This document shows positions 41,255 to 44,956 of a stretch of 44,956 nucleotides of DNA, one piece after another. Origin of the DNA: a virus; IMG/VR virus record IMGVR_UViG_3300043540_000934, positions 1 through 44,956 of that record, one strand, 5' to 3'. The translations under genes were made by a program, and so were the position numbers. Numbering within the stretch: position 1 is the first letter of the stretch; each line of letters opens with the position of its first letter. The notes under the pieces were generated by a model. That model was not told the origin of the DNA. It did not search any database and saw nothing but the letters and a program-made list of their open reading frames with translations.

Positions 41255-42349
41255 ATGACCGACACGCCCCACCTCGGCATGCCGCTGATCGCGGCAAGCC
41301 AGTCGCAGAAGCACGTCACCCACAACCAGGCGATCGTGATCCTCGACGCGATCGTCATGCTGTCGGTGATCGACTCGACGCATACGGCGCCGCCTGGCTC
41401 GCGGGCGGAGGGTGACCGCTACAAGGTCGCCTCGGCCGCGACGGGCGCATGGGCTGCCTGGGACCTCAACATCGCGCTCTACACCAACGGCCAGTGGCTC
41501 AAGCTCACGCCGAAGAAGGGCTGGACCTGCTTCGACGAGGCGACCGGCGCGCTTACGGTCTGGACCGGATCGGGATGGACGGACATCGCGGCCGCGGGAG
41601 GATATCTGACCGTAGCGGCTGCCGGGAGCGGCACGCTCGCCAAGCTCGGCATTCTGACTGCGGCCGACAACACCAACCGGCTGGCAGTCAAATCGAACGC
41701 TGCGCTGTTCAGCCACGATGACGTGACGCCCGGCACCGGCGACATGCGCATTGCGCTGAACAAGAGCGCCGCCGCGAAAGACGCGGCCTTCGTCTTCCAG
41801 GACGGTTTCAGCACGCGGGCGCTGTTCGGCCTCCTTGCCGACGACAACTTCACCGTCAAGGTCTCGCCGGACGGATCGACCTTCTACACCGGCATGTCGA
41901 TCGACAAGTCGTCCGGGAAGGTCTCTTTCCCGGCGCTTGCGAAGCTTTCCGCCTACATCAACTACGACCACTACGCTGCGACGACCTACGTCAACACTGA
42001 CATCAATAACGAGGACCTGGACACGGCCAATGCGTTCGCCTCGAACGTGTTCACGGCTCCGACGACCGGGCTCTACAAGGTCGGATATTCGCTGGGCTGG
42101 ACCCAGAACGGCACGAACGCGCCGACTTCTATGCACGGCCGCCTGCTCAAGAACGGCGCGACCGAAGTGCTGCCGTCCGCGTCGCGCGCCTCCAACAATG
42201 CCGCCGACACCGGCAAGATCATCATCTGCACGGAAGGCATCATCTCGCTGACTGCCGGCGACACGCTGCGTCTCCAGCACAAGTTCTCGTCACTCGACGG
42301 CTACGCCTCGGCAAACATCACCCGCTTCTGGGTGGAGCAGCTCACCTGA
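41255..42349 (+). CDS. DUF2793 tail fibre-like protein with C1q-like end
   Basis: The 364-aa protein opens with a DUF2793 domain (residues ~1-110: TPHLGMPLIAASQSQKHVTH; GWTCFDEATGALTVWTG), continues with a variable beta region, and ends in a C1q/TNF-like jelly roll (NVFTAPTTGLYKVGYSLGW; DTLRLQHKFSSLDGYASANI). Such proteins are tail fibres or receptor-binding tips in alphaproteobacterial phages. It starts 4 bp after the TIM-barrel gene, and a strong terminator follows. Confidence 0.85.
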   Translation: MTDTPHLGMPLIAASQSQKHVTHNQAIVILDAIVMLSVIDSTHTAPPGSRAEGDRYKVASAATGAWAAWDLNIALYTNGQWLKLTPKKGWTCFDEATGALTVWTGSGWTDIAAAGGYLTVAAAGSGTLAKLGILTAADNTNRLAVKSNAALFSHDDVTPGTGDMRIALNKSAAAKDAAFVFQDGFSTRALFGLLADDNFTVKVSPDGSTFYTGMSIDKSSGKVSFPALAKLSAYINYDHYAATTYVNTDINNEDLDTANAFASNVFTAPTTGLYKVGYSLGWTQNGTNAPTSMHGRLLKNGATEVLPSASRASNNAADTGKIIICTEGIISLTAGDTLRLQHKFSSLDGYASANITRFWVEQLT

Positions 42350-42406
42350 GCTGATCGCACGGCCGAAAGCATCATCGGTCCACGTACTGACCACACACCA
42401 CGCAAC

Positions 42407-42428
42407 GCCGCCGCGAGGCGGCTTTTTT
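42407..42428 (+). terminator. Rho-independent terminator of the tail operon
   Basis: GCCGCC (42407-42412), loop GCGA, GGCGGC (42417-42422), then six T (42423-42428). This textbook hairpin plus T-run ends the structural operon before the endolysin gene. A GGAG for the endolysin follows directly, so some read-through or a nearby promoter must serve the lysis genes. Confidence 0.85.
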
Positions 42429-42444
42429 CATTTGGAGGACGCGA

Positions 42445-43776
42445 ATGGCGGCTTCTACCTATGACGAGGCGCTGCGGCGCCTGCTCGCGCACGAGGGCGG
42501 CTACAGCAATCATCCCTCCGATCCCGGCGGTCCCACCAACTTCGGCATCACGCTCGCGGACTATCGCCGCTACATCAAGCAGGACGCCACGGCAGCGGAC
42601 GTGCGCGCCATGTCGGTCGACCAGGCGAAGGCGATCTACCGCAAGCGTTACTGGGATGCGCAACGGTGCGACGAACTGCCGGCAGGCGTCGACTACAGCA
42701 TCTTCGATTACGGCGTGAATTCCGGGATCGGCCGCAGCGGCAAGGTGCTGCGCCGCGTCGCGGGTCTGCCGGACAACATGAGCACCGTCACAGATCAGGT
42801 GCTCGCGTACGCGCGCGCCCGCGATCCAAAGGTGCTGGTCGCCGCCATCTGCGACGAGCGTCTCGCATTCCTGCAGTCGCTCAAGATCTGGCCGATTTTC
42901 GGCCGCGGCTGGGCAAGGCGCGTCACCGAGGTGAAGGCGGTCTCGCTCGCATTGGCGGGCAAAGCGCAAGGCGTCACGCCGAGCCCGGCAGCTGTGCCAA
43001 TAGCCGGCACGCCGCCGTGGCTCGCACGGATGAACGCAATCCTCGGGCTTTACGAGTTTCCTGGGACCGCGGACAACCCGGCGGTCGTCGCCATGGCCAG
43101 GGCCTGCGGCGGCAACATCGCCCGCACGTACAAGCACGACTCGATTCCGTGGTGCGCGCTCACGGTCAATTACGCCCTCATCGCTTCCGGGCTTCGCGGA
43201 AACGATAGCCTCTGGGCGCTCGACTTCGCGCGCTATGGCGTTCGCCTGAAGGGTGCCGCCGTCGGCGCAATCGCGACCAAGAGGCGCGACGGTGGCGGCC
43301 ACGTCTTCCTGGTGGTCGGTCGCACGCGGGACGGCCGTCTGGTCGGGCGCGGCGGCAACCAGCGCGACATGGTCTGCGACGAGGTCTTCGATCCTTCCGT
43401 CGTCACGGCCTTCACCTGGCCCAAGGATTACCCGCAGCCGGCACAGGTCGGCTTCGCGGCGCTGCCCGTCATTGAGCCTGCGCCGAAGGCAAAACGCGAG
43501 ATCGTGCTGCCGCCGCCGACGAAGCTCGATCTGCCCGCGAAGGGCATCGTGCCGCCGCCCAAGGCCGCGAAGGACATCATCACCAAGGGTGTGCCGGCCG
43601 GCGGCGCTGCCGGTGGCGTCGGCTTCTGGGACTGGATCGCGGCGCATCCCTGGGAAACCGCCGGCATTGCGCTTGTCGGTGTCGGCGCGGTCGGCGGCGC
43701 CGCCTACGCGCTCAACCGCTGGCACGCGCGCCGTCAGGAAAGGCCGACGCCGCACCTGGTCCCTATTGCAGCTTAA
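42445..43776 (+). CDS. Two-domain endolysin with C-terminal membrane segment
   Basis: The 443-aa protein joins a GH108 muramidase (AHEGGYSNHPSDPGGPTNFG; catalytic E17; PG-binding-3 region to ~165) to a TIGR02594/CHAP-like peptidase domain (C237 in SIPWCALTVNYAL; H286 in GGGHVFLVV; residues ~185-330). A Pro/Lys-rich linker is followed by one hydrophobic helix (residues ~405-425, AGIALVGVGAVGGAAYAL) and a basic end. Two cell-wall cutting domains plus a membrane anchor is unusual for a lysin. It would degrade peptidoglycan at lysis, or be a virion enzyme. Confidence 0.85.
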   Translation: MAASTYDEALRRLLAHEGGYSNHPSDPGGPTNFGITLADYRRYIKQDATAADVRAMSVDQAKAIYRKRYWDAQRCDELPAGVDYSIFDYGVNSGIGRSGKVLRRVAGLPDNMSTVTDQVLAYARARDPKVLVAAICDERLAFLQSLKIWPIFGRGWARRVTEVKAVSLALAGKAQGVTPSPAAVPIAGTPPWLARMNAILGLYEFPGTADNPAVVAMARACGGNIARTYKHDSIPWCALTVNYALIASGLRGNDSLWALDFARYGVRLKGAAVGAIATKRRDGGGHVFLVVGRTRDGRLVGRGGNQRDMVCDEVFDPSVVTAFTWPKDYPQPAQVGFAALPVIEPAPKAKREIVLPPPTKLDLPAKGIVPPPKAAKDIITKGVPAGGAAGGVGFWDWIAAHPWETAGIALVGVGAVGGAAYALNRWHARRQERPTPHLVPIAA

Positions 43777-43791
43777 CCCAAAGAGCAGACG

Positions 43792-44181
43792 ATGCTGATG
43801 TTCATCCTCGTCGCCGCGACCTTTGTCGCGGTCTACTGGTTCTGGATTCGCCCCATCCTGAAATCGCGGCCGGCCTTCCGCGAACTCTACGAGCAGGAGG
43901 AGAGCTTCCTCACGGCCGTGCGAGAGAAGTTCGCCGGCATCAAGCAGAAGCTCTCGTCCGCCATCGTGGTCGCCGCGAGCATCGCGGTGAGCGGCTACGA
44001 CTTCATCGCACCGATCGTGAGCGGCGTCGACGTGAGCTCGATTTCGGCGCAGGTCCCGTCCTGGGCATGGCCGCTGATCCTGATCTCGGTGACGGCGCTC
44101 TTCCAGTTCCTGCGCAACCTCTCGGACAAGCGCCACCAAGCCGAGCTCGCCGACAGTGCCGCGCCGGCGCAGGAGGGCTAG
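43792..44181 (+). CDS. Small membrane protein of the lysis cassette
   Basis: This 129-aa protein has an N-terminal membrane helix (MFILVAATFVAVYWFWI), a second hydrophobic stretch (SSAIVVAASIAVSGYDFIA) and a third (WAWPLILISVTALFQFL), then a polar end. No named family is recognised. Position between endolysin and holin suggests a holin, antiholin or spanin-like helper. It starts 15 bp after the endolysin stop. Confidence 0.6.
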   Translation: MLMFILVAATFVAVYWFWIRPILKSRPAFRELYEQEESFLTAVREKFAGIKQKLSSAIVVAASIAVSGYDFIAPIVSGVDVSSISAQVPSWAWPLILISVTALFQFLRNLSDKRHQAELADSAAPAQEG

Positions 44182-44185
44182 CGCG

Positions 44186-44575
44186 ATGTGGACTTGGCTC
44201 GCAAGCCTCGTTGGCGGGCCGGTGATTACCGGCCTGATCAATGCCTACAAGGCGAAACTGGACGCGGCGAACACGCAGGACAGGATCGCGGCAGACCTCG
44301 CGGCTAAGGAGATCGAGGCCGAGATCGAAGCCCGGAAGCAGGCGTCGGCGATCGTCATCGCCGAACAGGGACGCTGGTACACCGCGATCATCCGGCCGCT
44401 GCTGGCGCTCCCGATCATCATCTACCTCTGGAAGGTAATCGTCTGGGACAAGGTGCTCGGTCTCGGCACCACCGACCCGATCACGGGCATGATCGCCGAT
44501 TGGACCGGCATGATCCTCACCGCCTATGTCGGCGGTCGGTCCATCGAGAAGGTCGCCCGGATCCTGCGCCGATAG
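44186..44575 (+). CDS. 3TM-type holin (GTA_holin_3TM)
   Basis: The 129-aa protein starts MWTWLASLVGGPVITGLINA, has a charged central helix (RIAADLAAKEIEAEIEARKQ), two more hydrophobic helices (IRPLLALPIIIYLWKVIVW; WTGMILTAYVGGRSIEKVAR) and the VWDKVLGLGTTDPI motif of the GTA_holin_3TM family. It would make the membrane lesion that lets the lysin reach its target. AGGAGG lies at 44171-44176, ahead of the ATG at 44186. Confidence 0.85.
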   Translation: MWTWLASLVGGPVITGLINAYKAKLDAANTQDRIAADLAAKEIEAEIEARKQASAIVIAEQGRWYTAIIRPLLALPIIIYLWKVIVWDKVLGLGTTDPITGMIADWTGMILTAYVGGRSIEKVARILRR

Positions 44576-44605
44576 CGCTGCCGCTTCCCTCAACGGACAT
44601 AATCG

Positions 44606-44956
44606 ATGCCGAACAGACTCGACGAGATCAGCCGAGTCATCGGCAACATCGAAGCCGAGGTGCGGAATCTCTCCGCATCCGTCGCCGACGTGCGCCGCTC
44701 GGCTGCGGAGCAACACCGCGAAAACCGCGAGAAGCTCGAAAGCATCAGCGACCGCGTTGAGAAGATCGAGGCTGACATGAAGCCGCTCGGAAAGACGGTT
44801 GCGACAATGGAGCCGATCGTTGCTGGGTACGCGGTCACGCGGTGGAAGATCGCCGGCGCATTCGCGCTTGGCACGGGCATTGTCACTGCGCTGGGCTGGG
44901 TGGTTTCGCTGTTCGCCGGCAAGATCGTTACTTGGGTCGTATCACTGTTCCGATGA
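44606..44956 (+). CDS. DUF1515-like coiled-coil membrane protein
   Basis: The 116-aa protein has an N-terminal coiled coil (residues ~1-60: ISRVIGNIEAEVRNLSASVA; KLESISDRVEKIEADMKPLG), then one or two membrane segments (IAGAFALGTGIVTALGWVVS; KIVTWVVSLF). It resembles DUF1515 proteins of Rhizobiales prophages, found next to holins. The function is unknown, perhaps lysis timing. Its TGA is the last codon of the window, so the gene is complete. Confidence 0.75.
   Translation: MPNRLDEISRVIGNIEAEVRNLSASVADVRRSAAEQHRENREKLESISDRVEKIEADMKPLGKTVATMEPIVAGYAVTRWKIAGAFALGTGIVTALGWVVSLFAGKIVTWVVSLFR

Larger units (their letters stand above)
2775..44956. mobile_element. Siphovirus-type prophage (right end not in window)
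   Basis: Integration, control, replication, packaging, head, tail and lysis genes follow one another with little non-coding DNA and many overlapping start and stop codons. The left limit is placed where the recombinase operon meets the DUF499 gene; this is inferred from gene content, because no attachment-site repeat could be recognised. The right limit lies at or beyond the window end. The head genes resemble phage lambda (gpA, gpW, gpB, gpC, gpD, gpE, gpFII) and the tail-tip genes resemble gene transfer agents. All structural genes read intact, so the element may be functional, although an IS110 element sits between the methyltransferases and the terminase. Confidence 0.85.

Noticed and set aside
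42301-44241. 646-codon minus-strand frame
   Set aside because: It spans the endolysin, a membrane protein and the tail terminator hairpin in antisense; no coherent domain or start signal is seen.
1-44956. CRISPR array, tRNA or rRNA genes, diversity-generating retroelement
   Set aside because: No regularly spaced repeat array, cloverleaf or rRNA sequence was seen on reading. The fibre-like gene has no reverse transcriptase or template repeat nearby.

Overview
The window is almost entirely a siphovirus-type prophage of an alphaproteobacterium. It is GC-rich, with strong third-position GC. The genes look like those of Rhizobiales such as Bradyrhizobium, Rhodopseudomonas or Afipia: DUF2924 plus a large serine recombinase, DUF6456, DUF6511, DUF3489, ParB-methyltransferase fusions, DUF6441, GTA-type tail-tip genes and a GTA_holin_3TM holin. 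The genus is an inference from protein families; no rRNA or tRNA gene is present to confirm it.

Left edge (1-2778): a DUF499 (COG1483-type) AAA+ ATPase, a family found in bacterial defence islands. Its family-like N-terminus at base 1 is cut by an in-frame TAG at codon 43, and an 881-codon open frame resumes at 133. Region 2775-5153 (minus strand) is a tightly overlapping four-gene operon: small protein, DUF2924, large serine recombinase, HTH protein. Its last stop codon shares the four bases CTAG with the stop of the DUF499 gene.

Control region and early genes (5154-7621): the divergent intergenic region holds a perfect 8-4-8 palindrome (5214-5233) and a GAAC-N7-GAAC direct repeat (5263-5277) that matches the alphaproteobacterial LexA box. 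Rightward from it run an ImmA/IrrE metallopeptidase, an XRE regulator and a sigma-70-like factor.

Replication and recombination (7632-16797): conserved small proteins, a Sak4-like ATPase, an SSB/DUF669-like protein, DUF6511, a PD-(D/E)XK nuclease with four cysteines, a RecD-like helicase, a Toprim/VapE primase-helicase, a RuvC-like resolvase, a TSCPD-like protein and DUF6456. Most are joined by ATGA or TTGA overlaps. Downstream of the primase-helicase lie GGTGAC iterons around an AT-rich core, a layout like the SaPI origin. A related GGTAAC/GGTTACC cluster precedes two tandem ParB-DNA methyltransferases (17197-19834), one with SPPY and one with DPPY.

Interruption (19862-21894, minus strand): DUF3489, an IS110-family insertion sequence with a structured upstream region that may encode a bridge RNA, and a small unknown gene.

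Morphogenesis and lysis (22011-44956): a lambda-like head module (TerS, GpA-type TerL, gpW, portal, S49 protease with a nested scaffold start, gpD, gpE, gpFII), then DUF6441, a 29-residue membrane microprotein, tail terminator, tail tube, tail chaperones made by -1 frameshifting at A_AAA_AAC, tape measure, and a tail tip like that of gene transfer agents (DUF2460, DUF2163, NlpC/P60, TIM-barrel tail protein). A DUF2793 fibre-like protein ends at a strong terminator. A two-domain endolysin with a C-terminal membrane segment, two small membrane proteins including a 3TM holin, and a DUF1515-like protein complete the window. The right prophage end is not seen.

No single wholly unknown multi-gene system stands out. 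The most novel-looking signals are non-coding: the origin-like repeat array, the compact structured element at 8149-8218, the LexA-box/palindrome switch, the putative bridge RNA, and the doubly coupled microprotein.
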